A DNA stretch of 6,450 nt from an archaeon (GCA_018830205.1 JAHJSX010000072.1:1-6450); one strand, 5' to 3'; counted from the first letter of the stretch, positions 1-5,985 are shown. Notes: generated by a model not told the origin, from the letters alone. Made by a program: numbers and translations.

Positions 1-981
1 CTCCTTAAACACCCCCCCGACACGGCCGGCGGGCTAATGACCACAGAGGTCGTTTTCCTGGAAGCAGAAAGCACAGTCAAGGACGCGGTTGCCTATATAA
101 GGGACCGGGCCAGGGATTTTGAGACAATTTATTATGTTTACGTAGTATCTGACGAAAAGCTTGTTGGGGTGCTCTCACTGCGGGATTTGGTACTGGCATC
201 TGCAGAGGATAAGCTAAAAGACATAATGAACCCTGACGTGATTAGGGTAAACGCTGAAACAGACCAGGAGGCGGTCGCTAGAATAACAGCAGACTACAAC
301 CTTATGGTGGTACCCGTAGTAGACGAAACAGACAAACTCCTCGGCATAGTAACGGTAGACGACGTGCTTGACGTCATAGCGGAGGAGGCCTCAGAGGACA
401 TGGGGCACGTTGCGGGCACGACCGAGAAGCTGGATAAATTGATAGACGCCCCTGTATATGCAGTTGTCAAAGCACGCCTGCCATGGCTTGTGTTTGCCCT
501 CTTTGGAGGCCTGATATCGGCATATGTGCTGAAACTGTTTGAGTCCTCTTTGAATCTGGCAAGCTTCATAGTGCTTGCCCTTTTTATACCGGCCATAATG
601 GCGCTCGGAGGAAACGTAGGCGTCCAGTCATCCACCATATTCATAAGGGGGCTTGCGACAGGCGACATAGAATCACCAAGGAAATATTTCCTAAGAGAGC
701 TTAAAATCGGCCTGATAATGGGCATTTTTATTGGAATAGGGCTGGCGGTGGTTGCACAGTTTGTGGTTTCTATGCCGGCAATCGGAATCATTGTAGGAAT
801 GAGCATGTTCTTTGCCATGACGCTTGCAAGCATAACAGGCATATTAATACCTCATTTTTTCGACCGCATTGGGGTTGACCCTGCAGTATCGTCGAGCCCA
901 TTTATCACGACTATCCAGGACATACTAAGTCTTGCTGTATATTTCTCGCTTGCAACGGTAATGCTCCATTATCTGGGCTAA
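1..981 (+). CDS. mgtE: MgtE-type Mg2+ channel/transporter, 5' truncated by window start
   Basis: MgtE proteins are dimeric inner-membrane Mg2+ channels gated by a cytosolic N domain and a CBS pair. The reading frame is open from base 1. The 12 codons before the first ATG (position 37) encode LLKHPPDTAGGL, which with the next residues gives the family's DTAGGLMTTE junction between N domain and CBS pair. That ATG is therefore internal and the real start lies outside the window. Of the 326 visible residues, about 13-130 form two CBS motifs (VGVLSLRDL and LGIVTVDDV). The remainder is the membrane domain, with about five hydrophobic helices. It carries the signature ALGGNVGVQSST then RGLATGDI (about residues 201-222), and DPAVSSSPFITTIQD near the C-terminus; the Asp of DPA (about 293) matches the pore Asp that binds Mg2+ in characterised MgtE. 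Full-length homologues are about 450 residues, so roughly 120 residues of N domain are missing only because of the cut. The gene ends convergent with the DUF373 gene. Family is confident; substrate is inferred. Confidence 0.95.
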   Translation, partial: LLKHPPDTAGGLMTTEVVFLEAESTVKDAVAYIRDRARDFETIYYVYVVSDEKLVGVLSLRDLVLASAEDKLKDIMNPDVIRVNAETDQEAVARITADYNLMVVPVVDETDKLLGIVTVDDVLDVIAEEASEDMGHVAGTTEKLDKLIDAPVYAVVKARLPWLVFALFGGLISAYVLKLFESSLNLASFIVLALFIPAIMALGGNVGVQSSTIFIRGLATGDIESPRKYFLRELKIGLIMGIFIGIGLAVVAQFVVSMPAIGIIVGMSMFFAMTLASITGILIPHFFDRIGVDPAVSSSPFITTIQDILSLAVYFSLATVMLHYLG

Positions 982-988
982 TCCTCCT

Positions 989-1006
989 CACTCCGCAAGC
1001 GGAGTG
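989..1006. terminator. Perfect hairpin in the convergent gap, possible bidirectional terminator
   Basis: CACTCCGC-AA-GCGGAGTG is a perfect inverted repeat, realistically a 7-bp stem with a CAAG loop. It lies in the 30 bp between the mgtE stop and the DUF373 stop, which converge here. Its position suits transcription termination or 3'-end protection on both strands. No long T-run follows on either side, and archaeal termination depends mainly on T-runs, so the role is inferred from position and symmetry only. Confidence 0.35.
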
Positions 1007-1011
1007 TGGAT

Positions 1012-2079
1012 TTACTCTCCAGCAGGCACTGACATTTTCCTTAGAGAACGAATCGACAAAAACGTCACGATTGAAAGTATCAGCACCAGAGTTATGTTGG
1101 TCGCGAAGGTAATCTGGTCCATCTGGCCCAGGATAAACCGACTCAGTGTAATGGCCATCAGGTATACACCGAAAATGAGAATGCCGATGAACAGATAACG
1201 GGCAACCCCCTCTCCTTCTAAAAAGGAATCCACTGCCTTTCCAGCAAGCGCCACCCCTGCTGCAAACGCTATAAGGTCGATTGATTTTGAAATAAAAAGC
1301 GGCACCGACTTCATAACGTCCCCGTAAGCAAAACCAGAGCTGTTAATCTCATTTATTCCTGCGAGCATTCCAACAGCCGCGATTATAAGGGCTACTGCGT
1401 AGAAAAAGAAGCTCACCCTGCCGGTCGTAAACGAGGATTTGAATTCATCATAGAACCTATGAATCTGGTCCTCCAGGTCAAAACCTTTTATGATTAAGAA
1501 AGTCCCAATAACGCCCAGTATAAGCCTCCAGCCGCGTTCCCCCAAAATGAAGTACAAAATCAATGCAACACCTGGAAGCCCTAATATGAGTCTTGAGAGT
1601 TTTGGGTCATTTATAACATATTTTAAAAAGCTCTGAATGGCGTAATAGGTGCTTTCAAGGTGCTCGCTTTGTTTTACTATCACCCTTTTAACTGAGATTA
1701 CTTTTACTCTTGATTGTATTATGGGCAGTATGTACTCGTCCTCTGCGCCGTCAGTTACTACTATTACACCATCTGGTTTTACACGCTCCAGCACTTCTTC
1801 GACCTGCTTTGAAATAATTGCATCAGATTCAGTGCCTATGTTTTCGCTGCCTGTTATTGCTGCAACTTCAACGTCTTTGTCGTCGCTTTTTAGTTCGTCT
1901 CCAATCTTTACGGCCCCAAAAAGCGCATTCGCGTCTGACTCAGTTGGGTCATTTAATGCCAGCCGGGTTGCAACATCAAGTGTCGCATCCCTCCCATAAA
2001 TTGGGCCCGCTTCTCCCACCTTGTTTTTGATGTCGCCATCTCGGTCTACACACAAGACCAGTATTTTTTCTTTCGTCAT
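1012..2079 (-). CDS. DUF373 family archaeal membrane protein
   Basis: This 355-residue protein belongs to the uncharacterised archaeal DUF373 family; no biochemical role is established that I know of. The N-terminal half (about 1-160) is a soluble alpha/beta-looking domain with the family's acidic motifs: VDRDGD at 11-16, GPIYGRDA at 25-32, DPTESDANALFGA at 44-56 and VTDGAEDE at 108-115. The clustered Asp residues suggest metal or nucleotide binding, which is inference. The C-terminal half holds about six hydrophobic segments (near 164-181, 185-199, 222-241, 266-285, 295-317 and 323-344), with the linking LGLPG at 166-170. The start ATG overlaps the stop of the upstream coiled-coil gene by four bases (ATGA), so the two are probably co-transcribed and translationally coupled. 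No internal start is better placed. Length and motifs look complete. The gene ends 30 bp from mgtE, which converges on it. Confidence 0.9.
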   Translation of the reverse strand: MTKEKILVLCVDRDGDIKNKVGEAGPIYGRDATLDVATRLALNDPTESDANALFGAVKIGDELKSDDKDVEVAAITGSENIGTESDAIISKQVEEVLERVKPDGVIVVTDGAEDEYILPIIQSRVKVISVKRVIVKQSEHLESTYYAIQSFLKYVINDPKLSRLILGLPGVALILYFILGERGWRLILGVIGTFLIIKGFDLEDQIHRFYDEFKSSFTTGRVSFFFYAVALIIAAVGMLAGINEINSSGFAYGDVMKSVPLFISKSIDLIAFAAGVALAGKAVDSFLEGEGVARYLFIGILIFGVYLMAITLSRFILGQMDQITFATNITLVLILSIVTFLSIRSLRKMSVPAGE

Positions 2080-2903
2080 ACCAGATTGAATCTCCTCAGA
2101 AGATATATGTCATCAAGACCAAGCTTTTCACCATTTTTGAATTTCTCATAAACGGTTTTAGCCATATCTTCCAATTCTTTTTCACTTGCACCGGCGCTGG
2201 TGGCCTCGGCCTCCACCTCGATTTTCTTTATCCCTGCTTCAATCTCCCTTAATCTTTTCGAATGCCCATCGAGCTCCTCATTGTACTTATCAAGCGTTGG
2301 AGTAACTTCTGCCTTTTTCTTGTTTATCTCTTCTATACCTGCTTCAAGCTTCTTTATACTTTCTACAACAGGCAGGAACTTCTCGTGGAACTTCTGGGAC
2401 TCTTCTGAAAGTTCCAGTATCTTTTGGTGGAATTTTTGGGATCGTTTCCTGTGCTTGTCGATGTTTTTTGAAAGCTCTATGATCTCTTTGTAGCCGCGCA
2501 GCTCTTTTTGGAGGGTGTCAATGCGCTTTACCATGTCGTCCTCTTTTTTTGCCTCCATAACGCTTGTCTGGAGTTTCCATTCAAGGTCCTGGAGTTCTTT
2601 CTGCATGCTCCTGAAATCCTCGCCCGGTGTTCCCTCTTTTAGTTTTTTGAATTTTTCGATTAACTCTTTTGCAGCATTGTTCTCCTTCTCTCTCTCCTTT
2701 TTGAAGCTCTTTATCTTTGCGTTTAGCTTGTCTCTTTCCTTGCGGTGGCTGTTTGCTTCAGTGTTTTTTGTTTTTATGGTGCTAATAACATTCCTTTTTT
2801 CGTCATTTAGCTCTCTAATCGAACCCCGCAACTTTGAGCTCTCGTCTTTAATCTGCCGCATTTTTGCAAGCAAATCGTCCCTTTCTTTTATCAGACTCTT
2901 CAT
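2076..2903 (-). CDS. Archaeal coiled-coil protein (COG1340-like)
   Basis: This 275-residue, highly charged protein resembles the uncharacterised archaeal coiled-coil group COG1340. Residues about 1-230 are almost entirely heptad-like, rich in Lys, Glu and Leu. A GTPGEDF break near 91-97 probably ends the first helical arm. Internal similarity falls in heptad register: SQKFH recurs at 155 and 169 (14 residues apart), and LEAGIEEI at 186 resembles IEAGIKKI at 221 (35 apart). After a short Ala/Ser-rich linker, the C-terminal 40 residues (ELEDMAKTVYEKFKNGEKL then DDIYLLRRFNL) look like a small helical domain, the most family-like part. There is no signal peptide or membrane segment. The gene has its own TATA box and overlaps the DUF373 start by four bases. 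The start codon is the first ATG after that promoter. Function is unknown; a structural or scaffold partner of the co-transcribed membrane protein is possible but only inferred. Long coiled coils also resemble SMC/Rad50 arms superficially, but no ATPase motifs are present. Confidence 0.85.
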   Translation of the reverse strand: MKSLIKERDDLLAKMRQIKDESSKLRGSIRELNDEKRNVISTIKTKNTEANSHRKERDKLNAKIKSFKKEREKENNAAKELIEKFKKLKEGTPGEDFRSMQKELQDLEWKLQTSVMEAKKEDDMVKRIDTLQKELRGYKEIIELSKNIDKHRKRSQKFHQKILELSEESQKFHEKFLPVVESIKKLEAGIEEINKKKAEVTPTLDKYNEELDGHSKRLREIEAGIKKIEVEAEATSAGASEKELEDMAKTVYEKFKNGEKLGLDDIYLLRRFNLV

Positions 2904-2931
2904 TTTTGACTATTAATACTCCAAATTTAAC

Positions 2932-2939
2932 TATTTAAA
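2932..2939 (-). promoter_or_regulatory. TATA box for the coiled-coil/DUF373 unit
   Basis: The minus strand reads TTTAAATA, a perfect match to the archaeal consensus TTTAWATA. It lies 28 bp before the ATG of the coiled-coil gene, so transcription would begin within a few bases of the start codon, giving a leaderless or near-leaderless message. The only GGAG upstream of this ATG is about 15 bases away, too far for a good ribosome-binding site, which fits leaderless initiation. The TAA stop of glyA lies inside the box. The BRE position (TTAGTT) is a poor match. Confidence 0.65.
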
Positions 2940-4191
2940 AACTAAATCCTATTTCTGCGTGGTTTTTCTTTAGTTCTATCACTTCATTTTTAATGTTTTC
3001 GGTCTTGGAGCCATCAATTGCTACTTTTTTCATAAATTCTGCAATTTCTTCCATTTCGCCTTCTTTCATCCCAAATCTTGTAATTTCCTGAACCCCGATT
3101 CTAATGCCAGAGGGGTCTTTTGTGCGCAGAAGCGAGTCCCATGGCAGGAGGTTTTTATTGACTATCATGTTGGCGTTCTCGAAATCTTGTGCTATCACAC
3201 TTGCATGCCCAATTTTTGAGACGTCCATAACCACCTGGTGGCTTTCTGTAAAACCCTTATGTTCGCAAAGCACGTCGAATCCTCTTTCATTTAGCGCCTG
3301 TGCAAGCGCCTTCGCGTTCTTTACTATTTGCCCGGCATACGCCTTCCCGAACTTTTTCATCTCGGCCGCCGCTATTGCATATCCTGCGACATGGTGCAGG
3401 TGGTGGTTGCTCATCATTCCGGGGAATGCCGCGTTGTCGACCTTTTCTTTAAGGTAGCTCTTGCACATCACCATTCCGCCCTGTGGTCCAGGGAAAGTCT
3501 TGTGGGTGCTTGATGTAAAAACGTCTACGCCTTCTTTTAGAGGGTTTTGGAACTGGCCCCCCGCAATGAGCCCCGATACATGCGCACCGTCGTACATTAT
3601 GTATGCGTCGATTTCATCCGCTATCTCTCGCAGTTCACGTACAGGGTGCGGGAACAGGAACAAACTGCCTCCAAGTATCATCAACTTTGGCCGCTTTTCA
3701 CGTACTATCTTTTTCGCACCGTCCACATCTATGTTCATCTCCTTGTTATCGAAGGGATATGGAAAGTCCTTGAGGCCCATTACCCCGGCTGCGCTTATAT
3801 GGGTGTGGCTGATGTGCCCACCGCACATTATAGATAGCCCCGAGATGGAGTCGCCATATTTTGCAAGAGCCGAGTATGCCACAAGGTTTGCAACTGCACC
3901 AGAAATTGGTACGAGATTCACGTGCTCTGCGCTGAAAAGCTCTTCAGTCAGCTTCATGGCAATAGACTCAATATCGTCGAAAAATTTGGTGCCCTGGTAA
4001 AACCTCTCAAATATCTGGAGGCCTTCTGCGTCTCTTCCCCCCAGAAGGCCTTCGGCGTACCTGTGCCCGAAGTCAGAAGCTACAGCACTCCTTACGGCCG
4101 GAGACGCGGTGTTCTCGCTTGCTATCATGTTCAGGCAGCTTTTGCGCCAGCTCTCATTCTTTTCTATTAACTCTATGACTTTCTCGTACAA
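2935..4191 (-). CDS. glyA: Serine hydroxymethyltransferase
   Basis: This PLP enzyme interconverts serine and glycine with transfer of a one-carbon unit to tetrahydrofolate or, in many archaea, a methanopterin; which pterin is used cannot be read here. The 418 residues cover the whole family. They include IASEN at 23-27, RYAEG at 44-48, GGHISHTHISAAG at 124-136 and DGAHVSG at 201-207, whose Asp and His contact the PLP ring. STHKTFPGPQGG at 228-239 carries the Schiff-base Lys231, and SGIRIG at 361-366 has the carboxylate-binding Arg364. The STHKTFPGPQGG form is the methanogen-like type. An extra stretch of about 10 residues follows RYAEG, and FYQG (64-67) then resumes the family alignment. The start is TTG, since no ATG precedes the conserved N-terminus, and a GGTGAT site sits 7 bases upstream. 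The gene begins one codon after the regulator's stop, in the same frame, so the pair is very likely one operon. Confidence 0.97.
   Translation of the reverse strand: MYEKVIELIEKNESWRKSCLNMIASENTASPAVRSAVASDFGHRYAEGLLGGRDAEGLQIFERFYQGTKFFDDIESIAMKLTEELFSAEHVNLVPISGAVANLVAYSALAKYGDSISGLSIMCGGHISHTHISAAGVMGLKDFPYPFDNKEMNIDVDGAKKIVREKRPKLMILGGSLFLFPHPVRELREIADEIDAYIMYDGAHVSGLIAGGQFQNPLKEGVDVFTSSTHKTFPGPQGGMVMCKSYLKEKVDNAAFPGMMSNHHLHHVAGYAIAAAEMKKFGKAYAGQIVKNAKALAQALNERGFDVLCEHKGFTESHQVVMDVSKIGHASVIAQDFENANMIVNKNLLPWDSLLRTKDPSGIRIGVQEITRFGMKEGEMEEIAEFMKKVAIDGSKTENIKNEVIELKKNHAEIGFSF
4015..4059 (-). repeat. In-frame imperfect direct repeat inside glyA (AEGL duplication)
   Basis: Two 18-base segments, 4015-4032 and 4042-4059, match at 14 of 18 positions when shifted by 27 bases, exactly nine codons. 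In the protein they give YAEGLL and DAEGLQ. The second copy falls inside a stretch absent from the family pattern, in which RYAEG is followed after about four residues by a (K/E)R-x-Y-x-G motif. A short tandem duplication followed by divergence would explain the insertion. Confidence 0.55.
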
Positions 4192-4194
4192 AAC

Positions 4195-5157
4195 TCAAAT
4201 CACCCACAAATTTTCCCTTACAACGTCCCTTACAATGGCGGTCCTGGTAGTCCTTACGTAGTCTGCGTTCCTAATCGTGCTCATTATATCCCGAAGCTTC
4301 GCAATGTCTACACATTCAACCTCGACTATTATGCTGTATCTGTTGTATGGTATTTCTACTATGGCCCTTACATCATTTGGATGCTCACCTTCAAGCATTA
4401 TGAACAGGTCATCAACCTTATCGTAAAGGGCATCTACCTGTATAAAAGCCTTTATAAAATTCCACCCCGGGCTTTGGTACTTCCCTGGCTCTATGACTGC
4501 GGAATATCCCTTCACGACGCCGCTTTCCTCGAGCGCTCTAACAGCACCAGACTTTATCCTATACCTGCACTCTTCCTGGAGTTCTTTTAGAAGCACCGGG
4601 TCATAGTCTGCTTCTTTAATCTTTCTAAGCGCCTCATCAATATCGTTCAGATTGAATCTAGCGTGCCAGAATTTTTTTATTGACCTTGGTATTTCGACCT
4701 GCACGGTCAGATAATTGTGGATGACCTCTCCTCCCATCTCGGTAAGTGCGTCATGAACAAGCCGCTCGGCCTGCTTTCCTTTTGTGCCTCTTGTAAGACC
4801 TACTACCAGAAAGTCAGGGTTTCCTATGAGATCATATATGCCGACAATCATGTCTTTTGTCGGCAAATCTTCGATATTCTTCTTTATCGCGTCTGTCACG
4901 GCCCTGAAATTCTCTCTCACATTTATGAACGCATAGAATGGCACGAGTTCGTTTACCAGAGGGTTAGCAACGGCTGTAAACCTATTTACAATCATCTCGA
5001 CCCTAACTATTGCCTTTTCAATGCTCATTATATCATCTAATCCCAGAATCTCTCGCCTTACATCATTGATTATCTCTTCTTTGGCCTTCGAAGCATCGTT
5101 TCGTATGCTCCTCAGAACATAATAGTTGATTTCGCCCGGACAAACTTCTTTTGCCAT
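4195..5157 (-). CDS. Double-length Lrp/AsnC-like transcriptional regulator
   Basis: This 320-residue protein reads as two Lrp/AsnC units in tandem, whereas usual members are about 150 residues. Residues about 165-222 match the winged-helix pattern: LNDIDEALRKIKEAD, then a helix pair, then RALEESGVVKGYSAVIEP, the classic end of the HTH leading into the ligand domain. Residues about 228-312 form the beta-alpha-beta-beta-alpha-beta RAM ligand-binding domain. The N-terminal half repeats this order in more diverged form: a degenerate HTH at about 10-57, ending RVEMIVNRFTAVANPL, then a RAM-like domain at about 65-155 (FYAFINV, GNPDFLVVGLTRG, YLTVQVE). There is no membrane segment. Lrp proteins bind DNA as dimers or octamers and sense amino acids, which suits its place directly before glyA. 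The start ATG has an excellent ribosome-binding site. Targets may be its own operon and the divergent small-membrane operon; both are inferred. It is less certain that the first HTH still binds DNA. Confidence 0.8.
   Translation of the reverse strand: MAKEVCPGEINYYVLRSIRNDASKAKEEIINDVRREILGLDDIMSIEKAIVRVEMIVNRFTAVANPLVNELVPFYAFINVRENFRAVTDAIKKNIEDLPTKDMIVGIYDLIGNPDFLVVGLTRGTKGKQAERLVHDALTEMGGEVIHNYLTVQVEIPRSIKKFWHARFNLNDIDEALRKIKEADYDPVLLKELQEECRYRIKSGAVRALEESGVVKGYSAVIEPGKYQSPGWNFIKAFIQVDALYDKVDDLFIMLEGEHPNDVRAIVEIPYNRYSIIVEVECVDIAKLRDIMSTIRNADYVRTTRTAIVRDVVRENLWVI
4199..4204 (-). promoter_or_regulatory. Ribosome-binding site deciding the TTG start of glyA
   Basis: The minus strand reads GGTGAT, fully complementary to the AUCACC of the archaeal 16S 3' end, with 7 bases before the TTG at 4191. 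It lies within the last codons of the upstream regulator gene. It supports a true TTG start, because the next in-frame ATG falls at residue 22, inside the conserved N-terminal segment. Confidence 0.7.
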
Positions 5158-5164
5158 TTAAACC

Positions 5165-5171
5165 CACCTCC
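5165..5171 (-). promoter_or_regulatory. Strong ribosome-binding site of the Lrp-like gene
   Basis: The minus strand reads GGAGGTG, a full match to the archaeal anti-Shine-Dalgarno, with a 7-base spacer (GGTTTAA) before the ATG at 5157. This fixes the start of the regulator and implies a leadered transcript. Confidence 0.85.
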
Positions 5172-5178
5172 ACCCAAA

Positions 5179-5206
5179 TTTATTGATATTACTTTATTAA
5201 TATTAC
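5179..5206. repeat. 14-bp tandem repeat over the regulator's promoter
   Basis: TTTATTGATATTAC (5179-5192) is followed directly by TTTATTAATATTAC (5193-5206), differing at one of 14 bases. The block lies immediately upstream of the regulator's ribosome-binding site and overlaps its probable TATA element. It could be a paired operator for autoregulation, a duplicated core promoter, or replication slippage in AT-rich DNA. Confidence 0.7.
5195..5202 (-). promoter_or_regulatory. Probable TATA element of the Lrp-like/glyA operon
   Basis: TATTAATA on the minus strand resembles the archaeal TATA box and lies 37 bp before the regulator's ATG. Initiation about 25 bp downstream, near 5173, would just include the GGAGGTG site in a leader of about 16 bases. 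The second repeat unit offers a similar TATCAATA at 5181-5188, but initiation from it would leave the ribosome-binding site out of the message, so the distal element is preferred. Confidence 0.45.
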
Positions 5207-5231
5207 CGTTTAGACTGGCATTTCAGAAATG

Positions 5232-5239
5232 TTTAAATA
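5232..5239 (+). promoter_or_regulatory. TATA box of the small-membrane/Roadblock operon
   Basis: TTTAAATA is a perfect archaeal TATA box, preceded by purine-rich GAAATG at the BRE position. Initiation is expected near 5258-5262, giving a leader of about 15-19 bases before the ATG at 5277. Only a weak GGGG (5263-5266) lies in that leader as a possible ribosome-binding site. Confidence 0.7.
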
Positions 5240-5276
5240 AAAGGAAAATAGAGAAGTCAAGCGGGGAAAAGACATC

Positions 5277-5630
5277 ATGATAGATATTGGCTCTCTCAGA
5301 TTTGCTATAATAGTGATAGGTCTTTTAATCTCTGCAATCATCGCATACTATGGAGTGGGAGTTTTAATCGCTTATAGAAAGGCCAGCAAGGAAATGCTAA
5401 AGGCAAAGATGTTCCTGAGGCCAGGGTTTATGACAGATACGTATACATACTCGATATCCACTGGCGCGTTCTTTGTTCTCCATCAGGCAATCAGGGGACT
5501 GAGAGAACTTGGAGGCATTGAAATTGAGTGGGTGCGCATGTTCGCTGAAGCCGGTTTTGTCATATCCCTTCTTTTGATGACCCGCAACTGGTATACTATA
5601 ACCAAGGAAAGCGTGCCAAGGGAGCAGTGA
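5277..5630 (+). CDS. Small three-helix membrane protein, first of two tandem paralogues
   Basis: I do not recognise the family. The 117-residue protein has a strong first membrane helix at about 8-32 (FAIIVIGLLISAIIAYYGVG) and a short basic cytosolic-looking stretch with AYRKASKEMLKAK. A second, more polar helix lies at about 55-73 (YSISTGAFFVLHQ) and a third at about 88-103. The positive-inside rule suggests that the 33-45 loop and the C-terminal tail face the cytosol. There is no signal-peptide cleavage site. It is about 66% identical (77 of 117 by eye) to the next gene, so blocks kept in both are probably functional: SAIIAYYGVGV, IAYRKA, YSISTG, GIEIEWVR and LLMTRNWY. It opens an operon with its paralogue (1-bp gap) and a Roadblock gene, behind a perfect TATA box. 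A membrane anchor or sensor for the Roadblock protein is possible but only inferred. No catalytic motif is visible. Confidence 0.85.
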   Translation: MIDIGSLRFAIIVIGLLISAIIAYYGVGVLIAYRKASKEMLKAKMFLRPGFMTDTYTYSISTGAFFVLHQAIRGLRELGGIEIEWVRMFAEAGFVISLLLMTRNWYTITKESVPREQ

Positions 5631-5631
5631 A

Positions 5632-5985
5632 ATGGTAGACTTTGATTCTTTCAGATTTGCTATAATGGTGGTAGGTATGTTGCTCTCTGCAATCATCGCA
5701 TACTATGGAGTGGGAGTTATAATTGCTTATAGAAAGGCAAGAGAGGAAATGATAAAGGCAAGGCTGTTCCTGAAGCCCAGGTTTATGATAACCACATATG
5801 CATACTCAATTTCCACTGGCGGATTCTTTATTCTCCATCAGGTGTTTAGTGCTTTAAGAGAATTTAGAGGCATTGAAATTGAGTGGGTTCGCATAATAAT
5901 TGAAGTCGGCTTTGCAGTATCTTTCCTTTTGATGACCCGCAACTGGTATGTCATAACTAGAGAATGCGTGCCAAAAGGAAAATAA
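5632..5985 (+). CDS. Small three-helix membrane protein, second tandem paralogue
   Basis: This is a 117-residue paralogue of the preceding protein, of identical length and with no gaps, so the membrane layout is the same: helices at about 8-32, 55-73 and 88-103. The 117-residue family is unrecognised. Differences from copy one concentrate in the loop before and within helix two (VFSALREFR for AIRGLRELG) and in the start of helix three (IIIEVGFAVS for MFAEAGFVIS), while the first helix and the GIEIEWVR and TRNWY blocks are kept. It carries a Cys (ECVP) near the C-terminus where copy one has Ser. The start ATG follows the upstream stop by one base, with GGGAG about 8 bases before it as a ribosome-binding site. 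A Roadblock gene follows after 15 bases. Even conservation suggests both copies are functional, perhaps as a heteromer. Confidence 0.85.
   Translation: MVDFDSFRFAIMVVGMLLSAIIAYYGVGVIIAYRKAREEMIKARLFLKPRFMITTYAYSISTGGFFILHQVFSALREFRGIEIEWVRIIIEVGFAVSFLLMTRNWYVITRECVPKGK

Larger units (their letters stand above)
5277..5985 (+). repeat. Tandem gene duplication, 355-bp period
   Basis: The two 354-base genes align without gaps at a shift of 355 bases. The longest exact match I find is 35 bases (5329-5363 with 5684-5718), in the first membrane helix. Another of 24 bases (5571-5594 with 5926-5949) encodes the LLMTRNWY block. The rest has diverged considerably, so the duplication is not recent throughout. 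Confidence 0.9.

Noticed and set aside
37..39. ATG at 37 as the start of mgtE
   Set aside because: The 12 preceding in-frame codons encode conserved MgtE sequence (DTAGGL before MTTE), so the ATG is internal and the gene is truncated by the window.
294..842. Open frame of 182 codons on the minus strand inside mgtE
   Set aside because: It is antisense to the clearly conserved MgtE CBS and membrane domains, with low-complexity Ser/Thr/Met-rich translation and no motif; it is a shadow of codon bias.
2200..2916. Two plus-strand open frames rich in Ser, Phe and Leu that look like membrane proteins
   Set aside because: They are the antisense reading of the Lys/Glu-rich coiled-coil gene, since complementing Lys and Glu codons gives Phe, Leu and Ser. 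The hydrophobicity is an artefact.
3461..4000. Open frame of 179 codons on the plus strand inside glyA
   Set aside because: It is antisense to the SHMT catalytic core, has no promoter or ribosome-binding site, and no recognisable domain.
5158..5276. Riboswitch or small RNA in the divergent intergenic region
   Set aside because: The 119 bp are filled by two promoters, a ribosome-binding site and the AT-rich tandem repeat. I see no stable stem structure or known aptamer motif.
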